A stretch of DNA of 64,000 bases from Acinetobacter higginsii (GTDB lineage Bacteria > Pseudomonadota > Gammaproteobacteria > Pseudomonadales > Moraxellaceae). The translations under genes and the position numbers were made by a program. The stretch lies in contig NZ_KB850071.1 of NCBI RefSeq assembly GCF_000369525.1, positions 133,032 to 197,031 of the forward strand, read 5' to 3'. Positions 28,636 to 37,121 of this stretch are shown piece by piece (position 1 is the first letter of the stretch; each line of letters starts with the position of its first letter). The notes under the pieces are model-generated. The model worked only from the letters and a program-made list of their open reading frames with translations, did not search any database and was not told the DNA's origin.

Positions 28636-28813
28636 ATTTCTTCAAATACATCTAGCCTGATCATCTGAAATATCATTTTCTAAAGACTGCGCTGTTATAG
28701 TGATTTGAAAAATAGGCTTTAAATTTACAGTGTACGTTCAAAACATTCATTGAACTTCACGGGATTTGCCGACACACTAAACCGCATAAATTCATCGGAC
28801 TGGAATTTTGCAC

Positions 28814-29224
28814 ATGACGCAACGCACTTTCAAAATAATTCTTCTTTCCTGCATCAGTGCAATCAGTTTTACTGCTTGCTCAGCACTTTCGACACAGAAC
28901 AATGGCGCACAAACATTACAGCAAGTGAAGAATATTGGTGCCACACCATCCACTGAAGGTAATATTGCAAAATTGATCAAACAAGAGCAACACTGCAACA
29001 TCGAATTCATGGGATATTTTGATGGCGGTCAGGCGGTTGAACATTGGCGCTTTAACCAAAATGGTTTAATTTCAGCAAGCTCTACCACTCAACACTATCA
29101 AGATAAAACGCTTGCTCAACCAACAACCGCAACCGCCTTTGATGTGCAAGATGCCACTGTTCAAGCCAATTTTCAAAAACTACAAAGTAACTTTAGTGCG
29201 GATAAGCTAGCACAATGTCATTAA
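28814..29224 (+). CDS. small lipoprotein, unknown function
   Basis: This 136-residue protein has a lipoprotein signal with lipobox F-T-A-C (Cys at about residue 21). The mature part contains C-N-I-E-F-M-G-Y-F-D-G-G-Q and ends in Q-C-H, so one disulfide is possible. I recognise no family. The ATG at 28814 is preferred over a TTG two codons earlier. It lies between the LEA-like gene and the convergent subtilase gene, in what looks like a run of envelope genes. Confidence 0.7.
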   Translation: MTQRTFKIILLSCISAISFTACSALSTQNNGAQTLQQVKNIGATPSTEGNIAKLIKQEQHCNIEFMGYFDGGQAVEHWRFNQNGLISASSTTQHYQDKTLAQPTTATAFDVQDATVQANFQKLQSNFSADKLAQCH

Positions 29225-29229
29225 GCCTA

Positions 29230-29267
29230 TAAAAAACTCGTTGCATCTATCTCTAGCTGCAACGAGT
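29230..29267 (-). terminator. intrinsic terminator of the subtilase gene
   Basis: An ACTCGTTGCA/TGCAACGAGT hairpin is followed directly by six T residues on the minus strand. It may also slow transcription from the convergent lipoprotein gene. Confidence 0.82.
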
Positions 29268-29317
29268 CATGGCTTTTTAAACTATTTTTGGATCGATCTT
29301 TAAACTATAAAATCATC

Positions 29318-30673
29318 TTAATTCGAACTGAGTCCGCTGGTTGCAGACAGTAAATCAATACGTGGGAACACCAAACCAGTTCGCGTATCGGTAATTGGCT
29401 TACCTGTTACTTTCAAACGATTTACGGTTTGATCGATGGTCTCTGATGGTGTCACGCCATTGGCACGTAATAATGCGATTGCCCCTGCAACATGAGGCGC
29501 AGCCTGTGAAGTTCCACCTTGAGTTTCCCCACCTGCAGTAATCATTGCACCTGGTGCCAATAAAGTCACCAATGAGCCACCATTACTAAAGCATGTGATT
29601 TTATCGGCTGCTGTGGTTGGATCAGAGCATTTCAAAGGATTGCCCCAAGACACGCCACCAATATTACTGTCATACACCGCGCCTACTCGTACTGCACCTT
29701 TCACACAGGCTGGTGAAGAAATCCCATCGGCGAAGGCATCATTACCCGAAGCCACTACAGGTACAACACCTGCTGCACGCGCATTGGCAAAAGCCGTACT
29801 ATAGCTGCTATTGCTACATTCAGAGGTGTATTTCACCCCAGGTACACCCAAACTTAAATTAATCGCTTTAATGTTATAGGTTTGCGCATTATTTACGGCC
29901 CAGTTAATGCCTGCCAGAATATCACTGTCATAAGCGGTACTTGCCCATTGCCCTTGTGATCGAACTTTTCTAAACACATCTATCCCAATTATTTTGGTTT
30001 TAGATGCAACTTTGGCAACAATCCCAGAAACGTTACTGCCATGCCCGTCATCATCCAAGCTATTGTCATCAGGTGCGCTATCAAAGGCATAGACCACACG
30101 ACATGTTGAAGCTGGGGTATTGACTGCGGTACAGCCAAAGTCAGCATGTTTATAATTCACCCCAGTATCAATCACCACCACACTCGAACCCTCCCCAGTA
30201 AAGCCATTTGTGACCGCTTGAGGTTGATTAATAAGAGGTAGACTTTCCATTGTGGTCGGGACATTTTTACGGTTTGGATAAACACCCTTTACCGTCGGAT
30301 CATTTAACACCTGCGCTAAGGTTTCACGATTTTGAATACGATATAAGCCCAAAGGCAAACCATTAAACTCACGCAAGGTCTGAAAACCTGCTGCGTTGCT
30401 AAATTTATTTTTAAACTGACTTTTACCATCCGCAATCAGGCTACGTTTTTCTCGCCCTAAAGTAGTGCTCGTTGCACTGCTATCGTATTCAATCAGTAGA
30501 TCATTTGAGTCATTGTCGACTAAGGCATCAATATTAATTTTGCCATTCGACACTTTATTTAATGCTGCGGTGCTGAGTCGTTGTTTGAGTTGGACAGCAT
30601 CGAGTGCTGCGGCAGAGGCTGTAGTGGTATAAAAAGCACACAAGCTTAAAAGTAGTAAGGTTTTATTGTTCAC
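29318..30673 (-). CDS. secreted subtilisin-like (S8) serine protease
   Basis: This 451-residue protein has a signal peptide (about 1-21), an I9-like propeptide (about 85-145), then a peptidase S8 domain. The catalytic triad is D169 (V-I-D-T-G), H211 (G-H-G-S-N-V-S-G) and S389 (G-G-T-S-Q-A-A-P-H-V-A-G), with the oxyanion Asn in A-S-G-N-D. Several cysteines in the catalytic domain suggest disulfides. The start is GTG with GGAG 7 bases upstream. It probably acts in the periplasm or outside the cell; no autotransporter barrel is fused. The target is unknown. Confidence 0.93.
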   Translation of the reverse strand: MNNKTLLLLSLCAFYTTTASAAALDAVQLKQRLSTAALNKVSNGKINIDALVDNDSNDLLIEYDSSATSTTLGREKRSLIADGKSQFKNKFSNAAGFQTLREFNGLPLGLYRIQNRETLAQVLNDPTVKGVYPNRKNVPTTMESLPLINQPQAVTNGFTGEGSSVVVIDTGVNYKHADFGCTAVNTPASTCRVVYAFDSAPDDNSLDDDGHGSNVSGIVAKVASKTKIIGIDVFRKVRSQGQWASTAYDSDILAGINWAVNNAQTYNIKAINLSLGVPGVKYTSECSNSSYSTAFANARAAGVVPVVASGNDAFADGISSPACVKGAVRVGAVYDSNIGGVSWGNPLKCSDPTTAADKITCFSNGGSLVTLLAPGAMITAGGETQGGTSQAAPHVAGAIALLRANGVTPSETIDQTVNRLKVTGKPITDTRTGLVFPRIDLLSATSGLSSN

Positions 30674-30749
30674 TATTGATCTCCATCGTTCTTGGATAAA
30701 GAACGGTTCTTAATATCTGTTTTTCTTGGATAAAAGAAGCCCAGACGAT

Positions 30750-31061
30750 TTAAAGTTTTTTAATTTCATTGGCTGGATCAGTGTCAGGATCAATCGGTTG
30801 TATCGAAGGATCGCTTTTCGTATCGTAAAATTGGGTATCTTTTTGAGTTGTCTCCAATTTTTTCAACATATGTGATGTGGTATGTTCGGTTGTGTTCACC
30901 TCCTGTTTGCTTAAAACGGTTGAAATATTCCCTGAATGATCAGGGCTGATCTGATAAATTGCGGTATCATCCGTTGAACTGGTTGGTTCGGCAGGTTCAA
31001 AGTAGAAAACCACCACACCCAGTGCAATCAATACAATTAAAAATGCTGCAATCTGTTTCAT
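30750..31061 (-). CDS. small membrane-anchored protein, unknown function
   Basis: This 103-residue protein has an N-terminal hydrophobic anchor (about residues 4-20) and a polar periplasmic tail rich in Thr, Ser, Asp and Lys that ends in a Pro/Asp-rich segment. It has no cysteines. GGAG lies about 7 bases before the ATG. It sits 76 bases upstream of the subtilase gene on the same strand, so co-transcription is possible and it could be a partner or chaperone of the protease, but that is a guess. I do not recognise the family. Confidence 0.65.
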   Translation of the reverse strand: MKQIAAFLIVLIALGVVVFYFEPAEPTSSTDDTAIYQISPDHSGNISTVLSKQEVNTTEHTTSHMLKKLETTQKDTQFYDTKSDPSIQPIDPDTDPANEIKKL

Positions 31062-31679
31062 TCATATTCTCCAGCGCTTTATTTACTGGCCATTACTTGG
31101 TTTTCAATTCTTTTTCTATAAATAATGCGAATACAATTTAAGATTCACTTTATATTTCACATATATCTTTAAATAAAATACGATCTGAATCGTGGGTTTA
31201 TCAAAAAATATAGCGGCATCATGGTATTTAATCTTGTGCTTCCTGGTGCAAAATTTCTACGCACTGCAAACACGATGAAAAAAATGAAATGACTAAAAAA
31301 GTGCAATCACAATTTCACATAGTTATACCAAGCAATAAAAATGCCATTTTTTTGATCTTTTTTGAATCGGTTTAAAGCTATTTATTTATTCATAATTTTC
31401 ATATTCATTTTGTTAAAACATAACCAGAAGAGTAGCTATATTATTGCCATTACTTTTCTCAAAATTGATTTACTACAATAATTTATATTAATTAAAAAAC
31501 TATACTTTTCACGTGCTTATCAGTATAAATAATCTCCACAATTTCTCTCCAGATTGTTTTTAAGCTGTAATCTGGTTGTAACGTTTGATGAAAATCACAC
31601 ATTTCTGTTTTTTTGCTCGCTATGATGCAGTTGCGTTAATGAAGTACCCCAATACGGTACATCGCTTAAGGAAATCGCA
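31062..31679. other. 618-base AT-rich intergenic region, no gene supported
   Basis: This is the longest gene-free gap in the window, lying between two divergent genes that both encode exported proteins. It is very AT-rich. A TATGAT close to the right gene (about 31621) could be a -10 box, followed by a short GTACC/GGTAC hairpin in the leader. I see no tRNA, repeat array or coding frame. Such long AT-rich gaps upstream of envelope genes may bind nucleoid proteins such as H-NS; that is inference. Confidence 0.5.
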
Positions 31680-32294
31680 ATGAAAAAAATGATCAAAACA
31701 GCTATCGTGACAACCTCTATCCTTGCTTCTGCTTCAGTTTTTGCACAGAACGTAGGCGCAAATGCCAGTGGCTCAGCTCAAGTCAATGTACAATCAGGTG
31801 GCCTACTTAAAGGTGTCACAGGTGCAGTGAAAGGCACAGCACAAGGCGTCGGTCAAGTGGCTCAAGATGTTGGTCATACTGCACATAATGTCGGTCATGC
31901 TGCTGTAAATACAGGTGTTGCAGCTACGCATCAAACAGTTAATGCAGCAACAAATGTTGGCTCTAAAGTCGCGAATAAAACAGGCGAAGTCGTAAAGAAT
32001 ACCAAAGACTATGCTGTAGACAAGGCAGTTGATGGTAAGGAATTGGCTGCAGATACGACTGCAAATGTAAAACAGCGTATTGCCGATAAACAGGCAACTT
32101 CAAAATCTAAATCATTGAATTTGGAAGCACAAACCAATGCCAAAGCACAATTGAATGGCAAAACAGCTGGTGTAAATGCTCAAACAGGTTTGAATGCTGA
32201 TAAAAAGAACCTGCAAACAGGTGCAAATGTGGGTGTTAAAGTGTTAGGCGTAAATGCCAACGTCAATACCAATGCAAAAATTGGTGCGAATTAA
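31680..32294 (+). CDS. exported LEA-like repetitive Ala/Asn/Val-rich protein
   Basis: This 204-residue protein has a signal peptide cleaved near residue 22 (S-V-F-A-Q). The mature protein is almost all low-complexity: an early part with V-G-H-T-A-H-N-V-G-H-A-A-V-N repeats, a middle charged amphipathic stretch (about 95-145), and an Asn/Ala/Lys/Gln-rich end. It contains no cysteine or catalytic-looking motif. TAAGGA lies 8 bases before the ATG. It looks like an abundant periplasmic or surface stress protein, similar in style to the one at 28181 though not clearly homologous. Confidence 0.75.
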   Translation: MKKMIKTAIVTTSILASASVFAQNVGANASGSAQVNVQSGGLLKGVTGAVKGTAQGVGQVAQDVGHTAHNVGHAAVNTGVAATHQTVNAATNVGSKVANKTGEVVKNTKDYAVDKAVDGKELAADTTANVKQRIADKQATSKSKSLNLEAQTNAKAQLNGKTAGVNAQTGLNADKKNLQTGANVGVKVLGVNANVNTNAKIGAN

Positions 32295-32309
32295 TATTCA
32301 GTAAGATAT

Positions 32310-32343
32310 AAAAAAGCCCTTTGAACATTCAAAGGGCTTTTTT
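32310..32343. terminator. bidirectional terminator between LEA-like and hydrolase-like genes
   Basis: AAAAAAGCCCTTTGAA/TTCAAAGGGCTTTTTT hairpin between convergent genes. Confidence 0.92.
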
Positions 32344-32359
32344 ATTGTCATTGCAACGT

Positions 32360-33631
32360 TCAGCAAAGTTGCAGCTTGGTTTGCTCGTCCGCATTATTCT
32401 CAATGAATTGAGTAAAGCCAGATGCATCACAACTTAAAGTCAGTTGTTTATAACTCAGACTATAAAAATCTGCATAGTGTTTAAATACCAATGGAGATTG
32501 ATCAAGTGCAAAGGGCTCCCCCTCTTTGACCAATTTATGAATTCCACGATCATTCATACTCAATAAATAATATTCATCATTCAATCTGAGCTTCACCAAA
32601 CTATTGGCAGTCAGGTTTAATGGCAAGAGATAGGCGGAATTGGCCGCAATAATATCAGCGCTATAGCACTCTAATTTCAAGCTTGCCAAATTAAAGACCA
32701 GAAACTGATTCTGCAGATTCACCACATTGGCAGCTTGGGTCTCGGTATGTTGCGCAAAATGCAGATGTACGCCGAGCTTATGTAAATTCTGTTCCGTGCC
32801 TTGTTTTAGATTAAACAACTGCTGTACCAACTTTTGTTTAAGTACCGCATCAAAATAACGCTCATCTAAGGCAATGTCGTTCTGTTGCAGTATTTTTAAT
32901 AAAGCTTGATGATGGTGCGGCAACAAAGCATCCAACACATGACGATAATAGAATTTGCTTTGCTTCTTAACTTCTCGAACCCGCTGATAGAAATAAGTGA
33001 TTTCAAATGGTTTAACCACAAAATCATTCAGCAACTGGGAACTTGCTAAAACAGAAAGTGCTTCATGGCCTGTAAATGGCAAATGAATCACATGCATTTT
33101 AGGTAATAAAGGTTGGATCTTTAAGAAATGCTCTTTATCTTCTGCATAGTATGGATCGTAGACAATGATGTACTCACGCGATGAATCGACTTCATCTGCC
33201 TGAATTTGCATGTCTTGATGGATAGACGCATCAAAAAACTCAGCATAACGGCGATCCTGTACCACATCAGGGTCAATGGAATACTGTGGCACAAAAGCCA
33301 CAATCTTTTGCATATTCAATAAATTTGAATACTTGATTGCAGCATAGCCACCCATTGAGCCGCCATAGCCGACAATGCCTTTAAATTGCTGCAAAATCGG
33401 TTGAATCTGCTGCTGCATCTGAAGCATGCTACTTTTCGGAAACCATGATTTCTGCTTCGGCATAATGCCGATCACATTGTATTGATATTTTATTAAGGAT
33501 TTTTCAGCATTAATTGACATGCCTTTAGCACGACTAATCAAGTCGCCAAACGAAATCACTAAAGTGTCACTTGAACCTTTTAAAAAAATAACGCGAATGT
33601 GCTCATCTTCAAATATTATTTGCTTATCCAT
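32360..33631 (-). CDS. alpha/beta-hydrolase-like protein with unknown C-terminal domain
   Basis: This 423-residue protein has an alpha/beta-hydrolase-like first half. A nucleophile elbow G-Y-G-G-S-M-G-G-Y (Ser near residue 93) and a candidate His in F-T-G-H-E near residue 188 with an Asp in I-V-Y-D-P before it make a plausible triad. The second half, from about residue 250, has no motif I know and includes long helical and beta stretches. A GTG two codons upstream is an equally possible start. There is no signal peptide, so it is cytoplasmic. It is divergent from a methyltransferase gene. The substrate is unknown. Confidence 0.75.
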   Translation of the reverse strand: MDKQIIFEDEHIRVIFLKGSSDTLVISFGDLISRAKGMSINAEKSLIKYQYNVIGIMPKQKSWFPKSSMLQMQQQIQPILQQFKGIVGYGGSMGGYAAIKYSNLLNMQKIVAFVPQYSIDPDVVQDRRYAEFFDASIHQDMQIQADEVDSSREYIIVYDPYYAEDKEHFLKIQPLLPKMHVIHLPFTGHEALSVLASSQLLNDFVVKPFEITYFYQRVREVKKQSKFYYRHVLDALLPHHHQALLKILQQNDIALDERYFDAVLKQKLVQQLFNLKQGTEQNLHKLGVHLHFAQHTETQAANVVNLQNQFLVFNLASLKLECYSADIIAANSAYLLPLNLTANSLVKLRLNDEYYLLSMNDRGIHKLVKEGEPFALDQSPLVFKHYADFYSLSYKQLTLSCDASGFTQFIENNADEQTKLQLC

Positions 33632-33752
33632 GCTCACACTGAAAAGTTGATCCTAGGTCTGTAGCAAAAAGTCACCAAATGATGGCTTTGCCAAACCATA
33701 ATTGCGGAGTATCTTATTTTATAGAGATAAGACAGATTAAAAAGCGCAAAAA

Positions 33753-34532
33753 ATGACACAATCCTTACATCCTGCTGCTCAAAAAGGCTTTAGTTTAGGG
33801 GCTGAACTGTACCAGCAGGTTCGCCCCAGTTACCCACAAGAAATAGCGGTTTGGCTGCAAGATCGGCTCCAAATAGATGAAAGTTCCACTGTTGTTGACC
33901 TCGGTGCAGGGACTGGCAAATTCTTACCCTACTTGATTCAGACCCAGGCAAAAGTGATCGCGGTCGAGCCTGTCACTGAAATGTTACAGCAGCTTCAACA
34001 AGCCTATCCGACAGTCGATTGTCTGCAAGCATTCAGTAGCGAACTACCATTCGCCGATGCGTCAATTGATGCCATTCTCTGTGCGCAATCGTTCCATTGG
34101 TTTGCCAATATCGAAACGCTCAGTGAAATGCATCGGGTACTTAAGCCAGCAGGCCATCTAGGGCTGATCTGGAATCAACGTAATACCGCTGTCGATTGGG
34201 TCAAAGCCTTGGCTGATGAAATTGCCCCTTTAGAAGGTGATACCCCGCGTTATCATAGTGAATTATGGAAACAGGCCTTCGAAGGACAATCCTTATTTAA
34301 ACTGGATGGATTAACCACCTTTCAACAGGCGCATCAGGGCACTGTCGAACAAGTGGTGAGTAAACGCTTGCTGTCCACCAGTTTTATCGCCGCGATGCCC
34401 TCCACAGAGCAACAACAGTTAAAAGCAAAGTTTGAACAAATTGTATTTGATTTTACAGGCTTAACTGCGCAAGATCAGATTAGTTTCCCCTATACCACTT
34501 TTGCCTACCATTTTCAGAAAATACCCAACTAA
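33753..34532 (+). CDS. class I SAM-dependent methyltransferase (UbiE/Methyltransf_11 type)
   Basis: This 259-residue protein has the SAM motif V-V-D-L-G-A-G-T-G-K-F near residue 50, then an acidic strand end A-V-E-P and the post-II motif A-I-L-C-A-Q-S-F-H-W-F. The opening, A-A-Q-K-G-F-S-L-G-A-E-L-Y-Q-Q-V-R-P-S-Y-P, is typical of this bacterial/fungal subfamily of small-molecule methyltransferases. The substrate is unknown. A lipoprotein gene follows 19 bases downstream on the same strand, so the two are probably co-transcribed. Confidence 0.88.
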   Translation: MTQSLHPAAQKGFSLGAELYQQVRPSYPQEIAVWLQDRLQIDESSTVVDLGAGTGKFLPYLIQTQAKVIAVEPVTEMLQQLQQAYPTVDCLQAFSSELPFADASIDAILCAQSFHWFANIETLSEMHRVLKPAGHLGLIWNQRNTAVDWVKALADEIAPLEGDTPRYHSELWKQAFEGQSLFKLDGLTTFQQAHQGTVEQVVSKRLLSTSFIAAMPSTEQQQLKAKFEQIVFDFTGLTAQDQISFPYTTFAYHFQKIPN

Positions 34533-34551
34533 TTCTTGAACGAGCTCTGCT

Positions 34552-35115
34552 ATGCCTAACCTAAAAACCACATTTGCCATCACCTGTGTACTCAGTTCAG
34601 TACTGATGCTCAGTGCTTGTAATAAGGACAAAGAGCCAACTGCAAAGCAACAACAGCAAAGCAGCGCAAGTAATGATGCAATTGGTCAACTGAATCAAAC
34701 CCCGATCAAGCAATTCCCTGCCACAGCAGATGATGGGCATGATATTGCGGTATTGGATGACTATGATCATCGCTTTACCGACATGAGCGATAGCATGGAA
34801 ATGGAATTGGCCAAGATGAAAGAAGCCAATAGCCTCACCCCTGAATTCGAGCAGCAACGTCAAAAAGATAATGTGAACTCAGCCTTGAAAATGCTCAAAG
34901 AACTGGAGCTCAAAACTGAGCAGGGTCGCTATATTCAAGGCTTGCTTTATGATTATTGGGAACATCAAGCCCAAGTCTTGGAACACGCCAATGCTGCTCA
35001 AACGACAGATGCGAATCAGCAAGTCAATCAGCTAAATGAATATCTACATGCACAAAGCCAGTTGCATCATTGGAGAAATGCGCAAACAGCGGAAAGCAAA
35101 ATGCAAGCTGAGTAG
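34552..35115 (+). CDS. lipoprotein of unknown function
   Basis: This 187-residue protein has a lipoprotein signal with lipobox L-S-A-C (Cys23), followed by a Gln/Ser-rich linker. The body is charged and helical, rich in Glu, Gln, Met and Lys, with coiled-coil character between residues 85 and 180. No other cysteine or enzymatic motif is seen. It follows the methyltransferase gene closely and ends at a terminator shared with the convergent exported protein. Confidence 0.75.
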   Translation: MPNLKTTFAITCVLSSVLMLSACNKDKEPTAKQQQQSSASNDAIGQLNQTPIKQFPATADDGHDIAVLDDYDHRFTDMSDSMEMELAKMKEANSLTPEFEQQRQKDNVNSALKMLKELELKTEQGRYIQGLLYDYWEHQAQVLEHANAAQTTDANQQVNQLNEYLHAQSQLHHWRNAQTAESKMQAE

Positions 35116-35126
35116 CTGAAATAAAT

Positions 35127-35150
35127 AAAAAGGGGCTGATGCCCCTTTTT
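35127..35150. terminator. bidirectional terminator between two convergent envelope genes
   Basis: AAAAAGGGGC/GCCCCTTTTT hairpin with a TGAT loop. Confidence 0.9.
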
Positions 35151-35166
35151 CATTGCAAATTTATTG

Positions 35167-35730
35167 TTAAATATTTTGTTTCTCAATCCAGTGAATGGAA
35201 CTCACACGAAATAACTCACATGCGCCATCACCCACTCCACCTGGGGTTAAAGACGATTTCCATACCAAGTCCTTATCCCGGACCTCGACCAACTCACCTT
35301 TGAGTTGAACCAAGTCACCACGTTTCACTTGCTTGATTTGTTTGGCAATCTCTGGATTGGCAGGAATAATATGCATATTGGACACCAGTTTGATCGCTTG
35401 ATCGGGTGGCACAGGCAGTGTATTCATTTTCCAATTCAAATAACGGTCATATTGACGTACATCAATCGTCCGTGCGATCGCAGGATCAGTAAACAGCCCC
35501 AAACTCACCGCATAATCGATCGGAGAAAATTTGGCTTGCTCATCGTCATGATAGACTTTTGAACCGAGAATACGGAAATTACCATCAAAAGGTTTTAATA
35601 CCGAAATCGATTGATATTCCACAACAGGCGCTAAGCCATTGGCAATGTTATATTCTGCCTGACCGGTTGATGCATGTGTTTGCCCAATTGCAGCCACCAT
35701 GCATAAACTCATCCATAGACGTTTTTTCAT
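35167..35730 (-). CDS. periplasmic protein of unknown function
   Basis: This 187-residue protein has a signal peptide (cleavage near T-H-A-S, residue 20). The mature protein is a compact mixed alpha/beta domain with W-K-M-N near residue 100 and an ending with V-Q-L-K-G-E-L-V-E-V that looks like an OB-like strand pair. Known relatives in gamma-proteobacteria are unnamed. It is monocistronic, and convergent with the lipoprotein gene before it and divergent from a methyltransferase gene. Confidence 0.72.
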   Translation of the reverse strand: MKKRLWMSLCMVAAIGQTHASTGQAEYNIANGLAPVVEYQSISVLKPFDGNFRILGSKVYHDDEQAKFSPIDYAVSLGLFTDPAIARTIDVRQYDRYLNWKMNTLPVPPDQAIKLVSNMHIIPANPEIAKQIKQVKRGDLVQLKGELVEVRDKDLVWKSSLTPGGVGDGACELFRVSSIHWIEKQNI

Positions 35731-35891
35731 GGCTCGATTATCCTCGAAAATATTAGAAAAGCCTTTCTCTTGATAGTATGCTGAGATGGTGAAAAAAAGT
35801 GCTTTTTTTGGTAACAGTCAAATTCATTTTAGTCATATTTTTGTGCTGTTAGTGAAGTATCCTCTTTATTAAAACCAACGAATGGATTTCT

Positions 35892-36527
35892 ATGATTTAC
35901 CAATTTTACCAACGTCATATCTTTCCTCATTTGCTCAATCAGGTCATGCAAACCGCTAGCTTGATGGATCGACGTCGTGAATTACTGCTCCCACTCGAAG
36001 GTGAAGTACTCGAAATTGGTTTTGGTACAGGGCTCAATATTCCGTTTTATGGCAATGTCGATTCACTCTATGCCTTAGAGCCCAATCCTGATATTTATCA
36101 ATTGGCCGTTGAAAGGGTACAGCATGCACCTTTCTTTATTAAGCATGTGCAATCCAGTGCAGAGAAATTGCCTTTCGCTGATGCATCTTTAGATCATATT
36201 GTGTCGACGTGGACACTGTGTAGCATTGCTGATCTTGAACAGGCCTTAGCCGAAATACATCGGGTACTCAAACCAACAGGAACCTTTCATCTGGTTGAGC
36301 ATGTCAAACATCCAAACTCGACAAAAATCCAATCTTTGCAAACGCTGCTGACTCCAATTCAAAAACGTATTGCCGATGGTTGTCATCTAAACCGAGACAT
36401 TGAACGCCAGCTCTTGCAAGCCAAATTTAAATTGATCGAAAAAGAATATTTTGATGCAGAAGGTATTCCTGCTGTGGCACAAACAATGCTGTTGGCGCGT
36501 GTACAAAAATTAGAAACGCCTCATTGA
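35892..36527 (+). CDS. class I SAM-dependent methyltransferase, small form
   Basis: This 211-residue protein shows motif I as V-L-E-I-G-F-G-T-G-L-N near residue 40, an A-L-E-P motif II, and L-D-H-I-V-S-T-W-T-L-C-S-I-A. This layout is usual for Methyltransf_11 proteins, including those near phospholipid or quinone methylation. The substrate is not evident. The stop overlaps the convergent Holliday-junction-resolvase-related gene by 7 bases, which leaves no room for a terminator on either strand. Confidence 0.88.
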   Translation: MIYQFYQRHIFPHLLNQVMQTASLMDRRRELLLPLEGEVLEIGFGTGLNIPFYGNVDSLYALEPNPDIYQLAVERVQHAPFFIKHVQSSAEKLPFADASLDHIVSTWTLCSIADLEQALAEIHRVLKPTGTFHLVEHVKHPNSTKIQSLQTLLTPIQKRIADGCHLNRDIERQLLQAKFKLIEKEYFDAEGIPAVAQTMLLARVQKLETPH

Positions 36528-36991
36528 TCTTCGAAATCAATTCGCAAGGTTTCAAAACGAATGCGACCTTCTGTGACCGCCTGAGCAATCGCCTGCTGTC
36601 CTTTGCTCAAGCGTGCACCACCACTTTTAATATCCAATAGAATCACCTCAATATCGTCGGCTGTACCATCGCCATCGCGAAAGTCGGTATAACCATCAAA
36701 AACCACATAATCGACAGGATCACCTAAAAACTTGGCATCACTGGGTAAATAACGAAACTCTGGTAAGATCGGTGCAAACTGCTCCGCCATTTTGCCTTTC
36801 AATACCGCACGGCTGGTATTGACACTGCGCTTCTGCGCATCAAGCAAAGCCTGTTTATGTTCTAACTCTAGTTCGGTGATATATTTTTCATACTCAGCCT
36901 GAATCCGACCATTACGGGTGCTGGATAAAATAATCGTGGTGATCACGACACCAATACAACCACCAATCAGCATCGCCAACCAAACCGACAT
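36521..36991 (-). CDS. Holliday-junction-resolvase-related endonuclease, membrane-anchored (PF10107-like)
   Basis: This 156-residue protein has one N-terminal membrane helix (about residues 4-24), a coiled-coil stretch, then a small nuclease-like domain. The motif F-L-G-D-P-V-D-Y-V-V-F-D-G followed by V-I-L-L-D-I-K-S-G matches the D...(D/E)-x-K active site of the endonuclease family related to archaeal Holliday-junction resolvases. The role is unknown, and the membrane anchor argues against ordinary recombination. It is divergent from the orphan parA with 130 bases between. Confidence 0.8.
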   Translation of the reverse strand: MSVWLAMLIGGCIGVVITTIILSSTRNGRIQAEYEKYITELELEHKQALLDAQKRSVNTSRAVLKGKMAEQFAPILPEFRYLPSDAKFLGDPVDYVVFDGYTDFRDGDGTADDIEVILLDIKSGGARLSKGQQAIAQAVTEGRIRFETLRIDFEDQ

Positions 36992-37121
36992 AGCAACTTT
37001 CCTTCTCTTGAATGCAGCTATTTAACTGCAACATTAAACTTTTGTCATGTGTAACACACTTGACCGAAAAAGATGCTAAGGTATAAACGAATACGAGAGC
37101 CTAGTTAATAAATCTAATTTC

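Noticed and set aside
31062..31679. Hidden small RNA or gene in the long AT-rich gap
   Set aside because: No terminator-like hairpin with T-run, no coding frame and no tRNA-like fold could be found by eye.
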